A stretch of DNA of 53,072 bases from Elusimicrobiota bacterium (GTDB lineage: Bacteria; Elusimicrobiota; Elusimicrobia; Elusimicrobiales; UBA9959). Position 1 is the first letter of the stretch. Each line of letters starts with the position of its first letter. Shown one piece after another: positions 35,666-46,585 of the stretch. The stretch covers positions 1-53,072 of the forward strand of contig JACRER010000040.1 of assembly GCA_016234365.1 (NCBI GenBank), read 5' to 3'. Made by a program: the position numbers and the translations under genes. A model generated the notes under the pieces. It was not told the DNA's origin and did not search any database. It worked only from the letters and a program-made list of their open reading frames with translations.

Positions 35666-36928
35666 ATGAAAGATATTCTTAAGAATTACGCCGCGGCGCT
35701 GCGGGCTTTCCGCCCCAACGCGCGGCGGTTCTTGGCGTTCACGTTTTTGCTGTCGCTGGCGCAGAGCGTGTACGGGCTGGTATTCAACCTCTACATCCTC
35801 AAGACAGGCTACACCATGGATTTTGTGGGCACGCTGGGCGCTATCCCGGGGCTCACCGTAGCCGCGCTGTCCATACCGCTGGCCGTGCTCACCGCCGGGC
35901 TGCCGGCGCGGCGCATGCTGCTGGTCTCGGTAGGGCTGTCCTCGGCGGTAATGCTGGGCATGGCCGTTTTCACCGGGCGCGCGCCGCTTATGCTGCTGGC
36001 CGTGCTGGGCGGGGCCGCCGGCGCGCTTATGGGCATAACCTCGGCGCCGCTCATGGCGCGCAGCTCCTCGCAGGAAGAACGCCAGCATTTCTTCAGCTTC
36101 CAGTTCGCCGCGTCCATGGTGGCCGCTTTCGCCGGCTCGCTTAGCGCCGGGTGGCTTACGCGCGGCTGGGCCGCGCTGTTCTGCGCCGGGGAAGAGAACG
36201 CCGCCGCCTACCGCCTCACGCTTTTCTTCGCGTGCCTGCTCATGCTGGCCGCCGCGCGCGCGGCCGCCGCCATAAACGAGCCCGACGCCGCCGGCAAAGA
36301 TTCCGAGGGCGGCTTTGCCGAACTGAACAAAGGCCTGGCCCTTTACGTGCTGCTGCCGCAGCTCATGATAGGTTTTGGCGCCGGCATGATAATGCCGTAC
36401 CTCAACATCTTCTTCAAGTCCGGGTTCAGCCTCAATATCGCCAGCCTGGGCGTGTGCATGTCGCTCATGCCGCTGGCCATGGCCGTGGGCGGGCTTATAG
36501 GCCCGCTGGCGGTGCGGCGCCTGGGCCAGGTGCGCACCATGATCTTCTTCCAGTCGCTGTCCATCCCGTTCCTGGCCACCATGGGCTTCTCCGGCCTGCT
36601 GGTGCCCACGGTAATGGCGGCCTTCGCCCGCACCATGCTCATGAACGCCAGCTGGCCGGTGTACAGCGTCTTCATGCTGGGGCATTTCCCGGCGTCGCAG
36701 CACCAGGCGGTCAGTTCCATTTACAGCGCCGGCTGGAACCTGGCCAACGCGGCCAGCACGCGCTTGAGCGGCCGCCTGCAGATGGACTTCGGCTTTACGC
36801 TGCCCTTCCTTATCACCATCACCTGCTACGCGGCGGCCACGCTGCTGCTCAGCCGGCGCTTCCTGCGCACGGAGAAAGCCAATAAAAAAGCCGCCGGTCC
36901 GGCGGCTCCCGAAGAGGGTCTGGAATAG
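35666..36928 (+). CDS. Major facilitator superfamily transporter
   Basis: 420 aa with about 12 hydrophobic segments; loops such as LPARRMLLVSVG and LAVRRLGQVRTMIF fit the MFS A-motif position between helices 2-3 and 8-9. The substrate cannot be inferred. No SD is evident; TACATA lies about 7 nt before the ATG and the 155-bp palindromic element is just upstream. The last 15 codons contain a terminator that serves the convergent operon. Confidence 0.85.
   Translation: MKDILKNYAAALRAFRPNARRFLAFTFLLSLAQSVYGLVFNLYILKTGYTMDFVGTLGAIPGLTVAALSIPLAVLTAGLPARRMLLVSVGLSSAVMLGMAVFTGRAPLMLLAVLGGAAGALMGITSAPLMARSSSQEERQHFFSFQFAASMVAAFAGSLSAGWLTRGWAALFCAGEENAAAYRLTLFFACLLMLAAARAAAAINEPDAAGKDSEGGFAELNKGLALYVLLPQLMIGFGAGMIMPYLNIFFKSGFSLNIASLGVCMSLMPLAMAVGGLIGPLAVRRLGQVRTMIFFQSLSIPFLATMGFSGLLVPTVMAAFARTMLMNASWPVYSVFMLGHFPASQHQAVSSIYSAGWNLANAASTRLSGRLQMDFGFTLPFLITITCYAAATLLLSRRFLRTEKANKKAAGPAAPEEGLE
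36884..36907 (-). terminator. Terminator for the clpC operon inside the MFS coding sequence
   Basis: On the minus strand AGCCGCC / GGCGGCT then six T, encoded by the KKAAGPAAP codons of the transporter. It terminates transcription arriving from yaeQ 22 nt upstream. Confidence 0.75.
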
Positions 36929-37447
36929 TCAGCAGGCGCTAAGCTGCACTGAAAACGCCGCGTCGTTGAGCACCAGGTTCAGCTGGTGCCCCTCGGCCTC
37001 GCCGTAAACGTAGTTGCTCTCCTTCAGCGCGGCCTTCCACGCCGCAAAGTCCTTGCGCGGCCAGGCCAGGATCTCTATTTTCTCGCTCTTGTTGAGTTCG
37101 GCCTTCACCACTTCGCGCAGGCGCTGCCCGCTTGGCTCGTCCTCTTTAAGCACCACCAGCCTGCCTTTCACGCGGCGGTTCACCTTGGTGAGCTTGTTCA
37201 TGGCCACGTTGCCGCACTCCACCCACACGCCCACGCCGCCAATGCCGTCGGGCACCATAAGGTCCGGCACAAAACCTATGTCGGCCAGGGCGGGGTCGCT
37301 GGGGCCCGGCTCCACCGGTTCCCCGTCGAAGAACAGGATAGCCGCGGTAAGGCGCAGGGCCACGTGCTCCAGCGTTTCCTCTTCCCCGGCCATAATGAGC
37401 ACGCGGCGGGTCTTGCCGTTGATGTTCAGTTCACAGCGCAGGGTCAC
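36929..37447 (-). CDS. YaeQ-like protein
   Basis: 172 aa. ALRLTAAILFFDGE, then GPSDPALADIGFVPDLMV and VWVECGNVAMNKLTKVNRRVKG match the YaeQ family, which has a PD-(D/E)XK nuclease-like fold but no proven activity. GTG start with GGAG 7 nt before. Overlaps the U32 gene by 17 nt, last gene of the clpC operon, and abuts the convergent MFS stop with no spacer. Confidence 0.75.
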   Translation of the reverse strand: MTLRCELNINGKTRRVLIMAGEEETLEHVALRLTAAILFFDGEPVEPGPSDPALADIGFVPDLMVPDGIGGVGVWVECGNVAMNKLTKVNRRVKGRLVVLKEDEPSGQRLREVVKAELNKSEKIEILAWPRKDFAAWKAALKESNYVYGEAEGHQLNLVLNDAAFSVQLSAC

Positions 37448-39260
37448 TTTTTTTCTCCGGGTAAAGTTTCATCACGCAGGCGGCGCAGTCGAATTCCAGG
37501 CGGAAGCGGTGCCCTTCGCCGTCTTCCAGGTAAAGCGGCTCCACGTCCTTGCCTTTTTTACACAGCCCCAGCTGGCGGCGCAGGCAGAACTTGGTGGTCA
37601 TCAGCGGCTTGCCCGCCAGGTCGGCGCCGGCTTCGGCCGCGCGCGTAATTTCCTTAACGCCGTGGCGGCGGTAAAAGGCCGCGGCCCTGGCGTTGAAGAC
37701 GTTGGCGTTGAAATCCAGCGTTTCCTGCGGGTACGGAAAATCGTTGGGCGTCAGTACCGCCTCTTCGCGGGGCGGGGCGGCGGGGAGCGCCGCCTCCAGG
37801 GCGGCCAGCGCTTCGCGGCGCAGGTCGTTGAGCGCCGCCACCGGCATAAAGTAAGCCTTTGAAAGTTTCAGCTCCAGCCCGGCCAGGTAATAGTCCGTTT
37901 CGCCCAGCTTGGACAGCTGCTTCTTAATGGTCTCCAGCGCGGCTTCCGGCTTTTCGGCCTTCGCCTTCTGGCCGCGCCACTTCACTTCGGCGCTGGCGCC
38001 GCGCTCGTCGCTGGCTTTAAGCGTAAAGCCGCCCTCGTAGTCGGAGAACTCCAGCCGCAGCGCGAACTTGCGCCGGGGCGCGCCTCGCTCTATGGCCTTT
38101 AAAAATTCCTTATCCAGGTTGCGGTAGATCAGCGTGCCGTTATCCATGCCCTTCAGGTTGTCGGCCCGCACGCGCCCTTCCATTACGCCGTTCACCAGGC
38201 TCCCGGCCAGCACGCCGGTCCTGTCGAAATAAGAAATGCCGTCGCCCGGGTGCAGCTTGGCCGCTTCGCGCAGGCGGAAGGAGCCGTTCTTGACCTCGGT
38301 GGCGGGGCCCAGCGCCTCGCCCACGAACTTGGGAGAATCGGGCGCCGTGATATTGGAGGGATTGCCGTCCAGAAAATATTCGGTATAACCGCGGTTGAAA
38401 GTTTTATTCAGGTCCGGCTCGAAGCCGGCGAAGCTTTTGCCCAGCGACGGGCGGGCGTAGCCTTTTTTCTCCATGAGCTTGTCCAGCTCGCGGCGGTAAG
38501 CCGACACCACGTTGCGCACGTAGTCGCGGTCCTTCAGGCGGCCTTCTATCTTGAAACTGGTAACCCCGGCGGCGGCCAGGTTGCCCAGGCGGCGCGAGAG
38601 GTTAAGGTCTTTCAAGGACAGCAGGTGCTTGCCCGCGGAGAGCGTTTCGCCGGCGGCGTCCTTGAGCGTGTAAAGCTTGCGGCAGGGCTGGGCGCATTCG
38701 CCGCGGTTGCCGCTGCGGCCGCCCGCAAAGTAGCTCAGGTAGCACTGGCCGCTGTAGCACACGCACAGCGCCCCGTGCACGAAGAATTCCAGTTCTACCG
38801 TGGTAACGGCGCGGATGGCCTTTACCTGCTCCAGCGTCAGCTCGCGCGCCAGGATCACGCGCTTAAAGCCCGCCTTCTCCAGGAACAGCACTTTCTCCGG
38901 CGTGGCGTTGTGCGCCTGGGTGCTGGCTATCAGCGGCACCGGCGGCAGGCCGGCCTCCAGCAGGCCCATGTCCTGCACAATAAGCCCGTCTATGCCGCCC
39001 TCCCACAGGCGGCGCGCCAGTTTTACGGCGCCGGGCAGTTCGCTGTCCGAAAGGATGGTGTTCATGGCCGCGTAGACCTTGGCGCGGTAGCGGTGCGCGT
39101 AGGCGGCCAGTTTGTCTATGTCGCCGGCGGTGTTGCCGGCCGAAATGCGCGCGCCAAAGCGCTCGGCGCCTATATAAACGGCGTCGGCGCCGGCGTCAAT
39201 GGCGTCGATGCCGGTGCGCAGGTCTTTGGCGGGAGCCAGGAGTTCGAGTTTTTTATCCAC
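37431..39260 (-). CDS. Peptidase U32 family protein, probable tRNA hydroxylation factor
   Basis: 609 aa. LLAPAKDLRTGIDAIDAGADAVYIG starts a TIM barrel; the Cys-rich segment CVCYSGQCYLSYFAGGRSGNRGECAQPC is the iron-sulfur site of the family. A second domain follows from about 370, and CLRRQLGLCKKGK and FDCAACVMKLYP near the end add Cys residues. Family knowledge: TrhP-type U32 proteins help hydroxylate U34 of tRNA from prephenate; others were named collagenase. GTG start overlapping the upstream gene by 8 nt. Confidence 0.9.
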   Translation of the reverse strand: MDKKLELLAPAKDLRTGIDAIDAGADAVYIGAERFGARISAGNTAGDIDKLAAYAHRYRAKVYAAMNTILSDSELPGAVKLARRLWEGGIDGLIVQDMGLLEAGLPPVPLIASTQAHNATPEKVLFLEKAGFKRVILARELTLEQVKAIRAVTTVELEFFVHGALCVCYSGQCYLSYFAGGRSGNRGECAQPCRKLYTLKDAAGETLSAGKHLLSLKDLNLSRRLGNLAAAGVTSFKIEGRLKDRDYVRNVVSAYRRELDKLMEKKGYARPSLGKSFAGFEPDLNKTFNRGYTEYFLDGNPSNITAPDSPKFVGEALGPATEVKNGSFRLREAAKLHPGDGISYFDRTGVLAGSLVNGVMEGRVRADNLKGMDNGTLIYRNLDKEFLKAIERGAPRRKFALRLEFSDYEGGFTLKASDERGASAEVKWRGQKAKAEKPEAALETIKKQLSKLGETDYYLAGLELKLSKAYFMPVAALNDLRREALAALEAALPAAPPREEAVLTPNDFPYPQETLDFNANVFNARAAAFYRRHGVKEITRAAEAGADLAGKPLMTTKFCLRRQLGLCKKGKDVEPLYLEDGEGHRFRLEFDCAACVMKLYPEKKSDPAL

Positions 39261-39609
39261 GGTATATCCAGTACGGCAAGGCCAGCAATAAGATAAGCCA
39301 CACTATCTGCCAGGCCGGCGCCGATTTCTCGGGGTAGAGGCGGTCCGTCACTATAAGCCAGGTCTTCTTCCAGATGCGCCACGTAAAGAACAGCAGCGCG
39401 GCCGCGGCCGCGGCTTCTCCCAGCGGCACCGCGAGCGGGCCCCAATCCGCCAGCGGGGTGAACATGGCGCCCGACAGGCGGTGCAGGTTAAGCAGGAAGT
39501 AATGCAGCCCCATCAGGGTAACCGGCACCAGCCAGGCCAAGCGCAGCACCAGCACCAGCCGCACAAAGCGCCGCGACGGGCGCTGCGGCCCGGCGACGGG
39601 GCGCTTCAC
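39253..39609 (-). CDS. Small membrane protein of unknown function
   Basis: 118 aa with a basic N-terminus and three hydrophobic segments (LVLRLAWLVPVTLMGLHYFL, LAVPLGEAAAAAALLFFTW, WQIVWLILLLALPYWIY). GTG start overlapping the stop of the upstream gene (GTGA). No family recognised. Confidence 0.7.
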   Translation of the reverse strand: MKRPVAGPQRPSRRFVRLVLVLRLAWLVPVTLMGLHYFLLNLHRLSGAMFTPLADWGPLAVPLGEAAAAAALLFFTWRIWKKTWLIVTDRLYPEKSAPAWQIVWLILLLALPYWIYRG

Positions 39610-40652
39610 CCGTTACCGCCGGCCGCGGGGGCGCCGGCGTAGTCCGAGTCTATCTTGTAGTACTTGTACGTAAGCTTGGCCACCTTGGCTATAAAATTCT
39701 TGGCGCTGGTGTAATCCGGCACGTTGGAGGTAAGCACCGCTATCACAAAATCCCCGCGCGGGGTGAACACTATGCCCACGTCGTGGCAGGACTTGCGCAA
39801 GAGCCCCGTCTTGTGGCCTATCTCCCAGCCCAGCGGCAGGCCTTTACGCAGGCGGCTGCGGCTCTTGGTGTGCTTAAGCACGTCCAGCATGAACTCGCTG
39901 GCCTCGCGGTTCACCAGCTTGCCCTCGTAAATGCGTTCCAGCAGGCCGGCCATCTCGCGGGCGGTGGTCCAGTTCTCGCGGGTCACGCGGCCGGAGCTCA
40001 GGCTCATCCCCTCCGGCGTAATGTTGGTGCGCGCCAGGTCCATCCGGGCGAAGGTCATGGCCAGGTAATCCATCCCCACGTAATCTATCAGCATCCGGGT
40101 GGCCGTATTGTCGCTCTCGGTGATCATCTTGTAGATGATCTCCATCACCGAGAGGCTGGTGCCGTCGCGCACCCATTTAAGCGACCCGGACCCGCCCACG
40201 CGGTCGCGCCGCGTCAGTTTTATCTGCGTGTCCAGCGTAATGTCGCCCAGCTTTATTTTTTCAAAGACCGAAGCCATGATGGGCAGCTTGATAAGGCTGG
40301 CCGACGGGAAAAGCTGGTCGGCGTTGCGCTCCCACACGCGCCCGGTGTGCAGGTCCCTCAGGTAAATGCCCACGCGGCCGTGGTAGGCGTCCGAGGCCTT
40401 GGCCAGCTCGTTCACCATCTCGGCCCATTCCTCGTCGCGGATCGGCGACTCCACCGACTTGGGTCCTTCAATAGTTGGCGCCAGCAGGAACTTAAGCCGC
40501 GCGCCCTCGTAGTACAGCGCGAACCCGCACCCCACCAGCACCAGGGCCAGCAGGAATTTCTTAAAGAACCCGCCGGGCACGCCGCCGCCGGCCGGCTCCT
40601 GGGCCGGCCTGGCGGGCATGTTGAAGTGTCGGTGCTGATGATGCTGCTGCAA
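39606..40652 (-). CDS. Membrane-anchored class A beta-lactamase-like serine hydrolase
   Basis: 348 aa. One membrane anchor at 31-48, then a penicillin-recognising fold: SLIK (Ser119, Lys122), SDN at 180-182 and KTG at 281-283. The Glu-x-x-Leu-Asn omega-loop motif that lets class A enzymes deacylate is not visible; PEGMSLS stands at the expected distance. Hence it may act on cell wall or be a slow hydrolase, not confer resistance; this is inference. Start is TTG 40652 with GGAG 6 nt before. Downstream of clpC by 36 nt. Confidence 0.85.
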   Translation of the reverse strand: MQQHHQHRHFNMPARPAQEPAGGGVPGGFFKKFLLALVLVGCGFALYYEGARLKFLLAPTIEGPKSVESPIRDEEWAEMVNELAKASDAYHGRVGIYLRDLHTGRVWERNADQLFPSASLIKLPIMASVFEKIKLGDITLDTQIKLTRRDRVGGSGSLKWVRDGTSLSVMEIIYKMITESDNTATRMLIDYVGMDYLAMTFARMDLARTNITPEGMSLSSGRVTRENWTTAREMAGLLERIYEGKLVNREASEFMLDVLKHTKSRSRLRKGLPLGWEIGHKTGLLRKSCHDVGIVFTPRGDFVIAVLTSNVPDYTSAKNFIAKVAKLTYKYYKIDSDYAGAPAAGGNG

Positions 40653-40688
40653 GAGGTGCTCCGTGCGGCGGGGACGCCGCGGGCCCGG

Positions 40689-43166
<2,478 letters not shown>

Positions 43167-43217
43167 GTGAGTTCCTCCGTACTGTGTTGCAAATCGTGAG
43201 AATACGAACAAAATCTG

Positions 43218-43274
43218 CGGCGAAAATGCTCTTCGCCGAACCTATATTATGACACAACGGGCGGTGGAATTCAA
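43218..43274 (-). promoter_or_regulatory. clpC promoter and leader hairpin
   Basis: TTGAAT (43269-43274), 17 nt, CATAAT (43246-43251) on the minus strand, followed by a 7-bp stem CGGCGAA/TTCGCCG at 43218-43238 in the leader. Confidence 0.6.
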
Positions 43275-43345
43275 CTTCCCCGAATGCAATTATAATTGTA
43301 ATTAAAGGGAACAGCGAGGGGGTGGCACCTTCGCCGTTCTGCTTG

Positions 43346-44689
43346 CTACCTGCTTTGGCGCACTTTTATCCGGAAGCCTTCCACGGCGGTCACTTCCACT
43401 TCGGCGCCGGCCGGGATATCTCCGGAAACGCTTTGGGCGTCCCACAGTTCCCCCGCCACCAGCACCTTGCCTTTGGGCGCCAGCGCGGTCTTGGCCAGGC
43501 CGCGTTTTTCACGCAGGCTTTCTATGCCGGTGACCACTTTGCGCAGCTGGGCGCGGGCAACCACAAAAGCCAGCGCGGCCACCACGCCTATAAGGCCTAT
43601 TATGGTGGCCAGCACCATATGCATGGAAACCGAAAGCCCGCCCAGCGACGGCTGGTTGAACAGCATCAGCGCGCCCAGCAGAATGGACGCCGCGCCGCCC
43701 AGCGTAAGCAGGCCGTAGCTTACCACCTTTATCTCCGCTATGAAGAACAAAAAGCCCAGCAGGATAAGCGCCACGCCGGCAAAATTGGCGGACAGCGTCT
43801 GGAAGGAGTAAAAAGCCATCACCAGCGACACCGCGCCCACCACGCCGGGCAGGATAAGCCCCGGGTTGTAAAGTTCTATGAACAGCCCGGCCGCGCCCAG
43901 GCTCATCAGGATCATGGCGATGTCCGGGTTGGTGATGGTGGCCAGGAAATTCTGCCGCCGCGTCTGGCGCAGGTAGTCCACCTGCGCGCCCGCGGTCTTA
44001 AGCGCGCCAAATTCCCCGGCGGTCCGCCCGTCGGCTTTGGCCAAAAAGTCGCTCACGTCGGACGCCACCAGGTCCGCCACGCCGGTCTTCACGGCTTCCT
44101 CGGCCGAAATGGATTCGCTCCTGGTCACCGACTTCATGGCCCAGTCCGCGTTGCGGCCGGTCTTCTGCGCTATGGACTTCATATAGGCGGAGGCGTCGTT
44201 AACCACCTTCTCCTCCATCGGCGCCTTTTCCTTCTTCTTGGGATCCCCAAAACCGCCCAACGGGGAACCGCCGCCCAGCATAACCGGGTGCGCCGCGCCT
44301 ATATTGGTGCCGGGGGCCATGCCCACCAGCGGCGACGCCATGGAAATAAAAACGCCGGCGGAAGCCGCGCGCGCGCCCTGGGGCGAAACGTAAACCGCCA
44401 CCGGCTTTTTGGAGGCCAGCATGGCCTTAATGATGATTCGCATGGAAGAATCCAGCCCGCCGGGCGTGTCCAGCGCCACCACCAGCAGGTCGGCGCCCCC
44501 GGGCGCGTTAACCTTGTCCACCGCGCCGGACAGGAACTCGGCCGCGGCCGGTGTTATTACTCCGGAATACGGCGCCACCAGCACGCGCTTTACCTCGTAA
44601 ACTTTTAGACTTTTATGCGCAGGCGCCGCGGCCGCGGGCAGCGCGGCGGCAAACGCGACTAGCATGGAAAAGACGGTTTTAAGGTTCAT
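43346..44689 (-). CDS. NfeD-type membrane serine protease
   Basis: 447 aa with signal peptide, ClpP-like protease domain and four or more C-terminal membrane helices. ALDTPGGLD at 72-80, PQGARAASAGVFI with catalytic Ser110, and GAAHPVML follow; the C-terminus ends in a small beta-barrel (GKVLVAGELWDAQSVSGD, NfeD domain). Such 1510-N-type proteases cleave stomatin partners; no stomatin gene is adjacent. AGGAG precedes ATG 44689. A TATAAT lies in the leader about 28 nt up. Confidence 0.9.
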   Translation of the reverse strand: MNLKTVFSMLVAFAAALPAAAAPAHKSLKVYEVKRVLVAPYSGVITPAAAEFLSGAVDKVNAPGGADLLVVALDTPGGLDSSMRIIIKAMLASKKPVAVYVSPQGARAASAGVFISMASPLVGMAPGTNIGAAHPVMLGGGSPLGGFGDPKKKEKAPMEEKVVNDASAYMKSIAQKTGRNADWAMKSVTRSESISAEEAVKTGVADLVASDVSDFLAKADGRTAGEFGALKTAGAQVDYLRQTRRQNFLATITNPDIAMILMSLGAAGLFIELYNPGLILPGVVGAVSLVMAFYSFQTLSANFAGVALILLGFLFFIAEIKVVSYGLLTLGGAASILLGALMLFNQPSLGGLSVSMHMVLATIIGLIGVVAALAFVVARAQLRKVVTGIESLREKRGLAKTALAPKGKVLVAGELWDAQSVSGDIPAGAEVEVTAVEGFRIKVRQSR

Positions 44690-44730
44690 AAAATTTCTCC
44701 TGTACCCTTCGTTCCAATTATACATTTTGT

Positions 44731-44736
44731 TAGAAT
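44731..44736 (+). promoter_or_regulatory. -10 of the 260-aa gene, leaderless type
   Basis: TAGAAT with extended TGT; ends 6 nt before ATG 44743. Confidence 0.65.
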
Positions 44737-44742
44737 AAACCC

Positions 44743-45525
44743 ATGAGCTGGTGCGTACTAACCGCGGGCGAGCAACCGCCCCTGCAGCCGGTGCTGGCGG
44801 CCATTTTGGGCGCGGCTTTTAAACTGGACCGCGACACGGCCGCCAAAGAAGCGCGCCGCGGCTGGGGCCTGCTGGGCCGCAACCTGGACGACGCCACCAC
44901 CGAAAAACTGGAAGAAGCCGCCGCGGTTTACGACGTAAAACTGCTGAAACTGCCGGAACAGGGCCTGCCCGCCCTGCCCGCGCCCCGGCCCGCCAAAAAA
45001 GTTATCTTCTCGCCGGGCTCGGCGCTGTTCACGCTGGAGGGCGCGGAGCTGCCCTGCGCCCCGGACCGCGTGCTGGTACTGGCCGCGGCGCCCGTAAAAG
45101 AAGAATTTTTCCGCGAAATCAAGACCAGCGAGGGCCCTTCGTCCAAAGAAAAAGCCGTGCGCATGGGGATAATGGCCGTGACCGGCCTGCCCATAGGCCT
45201 GGGAAAAACCAAGGAAACCGTAAAGCAGGTAAAGTCCTTCGAAACCTCTTTCTACATGGACCTCCTGCTCGACGGCGGGGCGGAAAGGCTGCGCGTAGCC
45301 TCCGACGATTTCGATTTTTCCGGCCTGAAGGAAAAAAAGACCTATTCCAGCCAGCTCAACTTCCGTCTGCTCTGCGCGGAACTGGCCGCCTTTGCGCCGG
45401 CCGCCGCAAAGAACGCGGGCATAAGTGCCATTTTAGCCGGCCGCCCGCTCACCCCGCTGCCGTACGACGGCCTTTCCGACCTGGAAACCGAAACCCTGCG
45501 CCTGTTGCTGGCCCGGGGCAAATAA
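44743..45525 (+). CDS. Protein of unknown function, 260 aa
   Basis: Soluble. An Ala/Leu-rich N-terminal part (about 1-80, with paired RGWGLLGRNLDD), a middle stretch PCAPDRVLVLAAAPVKEEFFREIKTSEG, and a C-terminal half with KQVKSFETSFYMDLLLDGGAERLRVASDDFDF. I recognise no family. Single gene, no SD, closed by a bidirectional terminator. Confidence 0.7.
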   Translation: MSWCVLTAGEQPPLQPVLAAILGAAFKLDRDTAAKEARRGWGLLGRNLDDATTEKLEEAAAVYDVKLLKLPEQGLPALPAPRPAKKVIFSPGSALFTLEGAELPCAPDRVLVLAAAPVKEEFFREIKTSEGPSSKEKAVRMGIMAVTGLPIGLGKTKETVKQVKSFETSFYMDLLLDGGAERLRVASDDFDFSGLKEKKTYSSQLNFRLLCAELAAFAPAAAKNAGISAILAGRPLTPLPYDGLSDLETETLRLLLARGK

Positions 45526-45553
45526 AAAAGCCGGCCCAAAGGCCGGCTTTTTT
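45524..45553. terminator. Bidirectional terminator
   Basis: Stem GCCGGCC / GGCCGGC, loop CAAA, A6 on the left and T6 on the right; serves both the 260-aa gene and the convergent receiver gene. Confidence 0.9.
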
Positions 45554-45565
45554 ACGCGGGGCCGG

Positions 45566-45919
45566 TCAGCTCAGCGCAGCCTCCACCGCGGCCATGAACT
45601 GGTTCACATTGAAAGGTTTTTCAAAATACCCGGTAAGCCCCTCGTGCTCCGGGCGGTTGCCCTCGGTGGAAGACCCGGTTACCAGGAAGCTTTTGGCGTC
45701 CTTCTTTTTTGAGCGGAACATGCCTATCAGGTCGGTCCCTTTCCCGTCCGGGAAATCGAAATCCGTAATAAGCAGGTCGTAGGCGTTGGAGCCTATAAGC
45801 GCCGAGGCCTCCGCCACGCTGGCGGCAATGGCCACCGAATGCTGGGTACTCTCGAAGATGCGCTTATAAAGCTTCAGCATCGAAACGTCGTCGTCTGCAA
45901 CAAGTATTTTTGCCGCCAT
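45566..45919 (-). CDS. Single-domain response regulator
   Basis: 117 aa receiver domain only. VADDDVSML (acidic pocket), phospho-acceptor Asp in LLITDFDFPDGKG near residue 53, Thr/Ser in FLVTGSS and Lys in YFEKPF. With no output domain it may act in a phosphorelay or on a protein partner. SD AAGGGA. No adjacent kinase. Confidence 0.9.
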   Translation of the reverse strand: MAAKILVADDDVSMLKLYKRIFESTQHSVAIAASVAEASALIGSNAYDLLITDFDFPDGKGTDLIGMFRSKKKDAKSFLVTGSSTEGNRPEHEGLTGYFEKPFNVNQFMAAVEAALS

Positions 45920-46039
45920 GGTCCCTTTCCCCTTCCTGCCCTAACCCTTTCCCCTATGTAACTATTGTTACACATTTAACGCTGCCGGAAAAGTGCCTTA
46001 CGGCCCACAAACCCGGCGTTTTTAGGCCTATGACACAGG

Positions 46040-46585
46040 TCAAACCCTCCAGGCCGGCCATACCCCCCCGCGCCCGCCCGAAAGCACGCACACGTGCGCG
46101 CCCGACGGGGAACCAGCGCCTTCCCAGGCCGCCCTGGCCAGCGCGGCAGGGGCCCCGCCCGCGGCGTCCAGCACCAGCACCACCCCCAGGCCTCCCAGGG
46201 AATTTTTCTTCTTAAAGGCGCCGGCTTGTTTTATTTTCGCCCGGACTTTTGTGGCCAGCGCGGCCGCCGGCTTTACGCAACCGGGCGCGCAGAAAGAACT
46301 GCGCCTGGTAACGCATTGCACTTCAAAAGCGTACAGCGTGCCCGCCCTGGCCGCCAGGATATCCGCCGTGGGGCTTACCGAAGGCGGCACCAGCCGGATA
46401 CCGCAAAAGCCCTGCGCCGCCAGAAAAACCACCGCCCGCAGTTCGGCCTGCGCGGCGGCAAGCCGCCCGTTGTCCTTATTGGAAGTTTCGTAGCCGGTCT
46501 CAAAAAGCACCAGGGCCGGGTCCAGGCCCAGTATGGCGCCGGCCTGGGCCAGCAGCGGCGCGTCGGGCGAGGGGCTCTTTTTCAT
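46040..46585 (-). CDS. Possible nuclease-fold protein of unknown function
   Basis: 181 aa. PTADILAARAGTLYAFEVQCVTRR near 72-95 gives Asp, then Glu-x-Gln, a pattern seen in PD-(D/E)XK-like folds with Gln in place of Lys; this is weak support. C-terminus is Gly-rich. Coupled to the NRAMP gene by ATGA overlap. The function is not assigned. Confidence 0.55.
   Translation of the reverse strand: MKKSPSPDAPLLAQAGAILGLDPALVLFETGYETSNKDNGRLAAAQAELRAVVFLAAQGFCGIRLVPPSVSPTADILAARAGTLYAFEVQCVTRRSSFCAPGCVKPAAALATKVRAKIKQAGAFKKKNSLGGLGVVLVLDAAGGAPAALARAAWEGAGSPSGAHVCVLSGGRGGVWPAWRV

Noticed and set aside
39606-40652. True class A beta-lactamase (resistance gene)
   Set aside because: Ser, Lys, SDN and KTG are present but the Glu-x-x-Leu-Asn motif is not visible, and it is embedded in a clpC operon.
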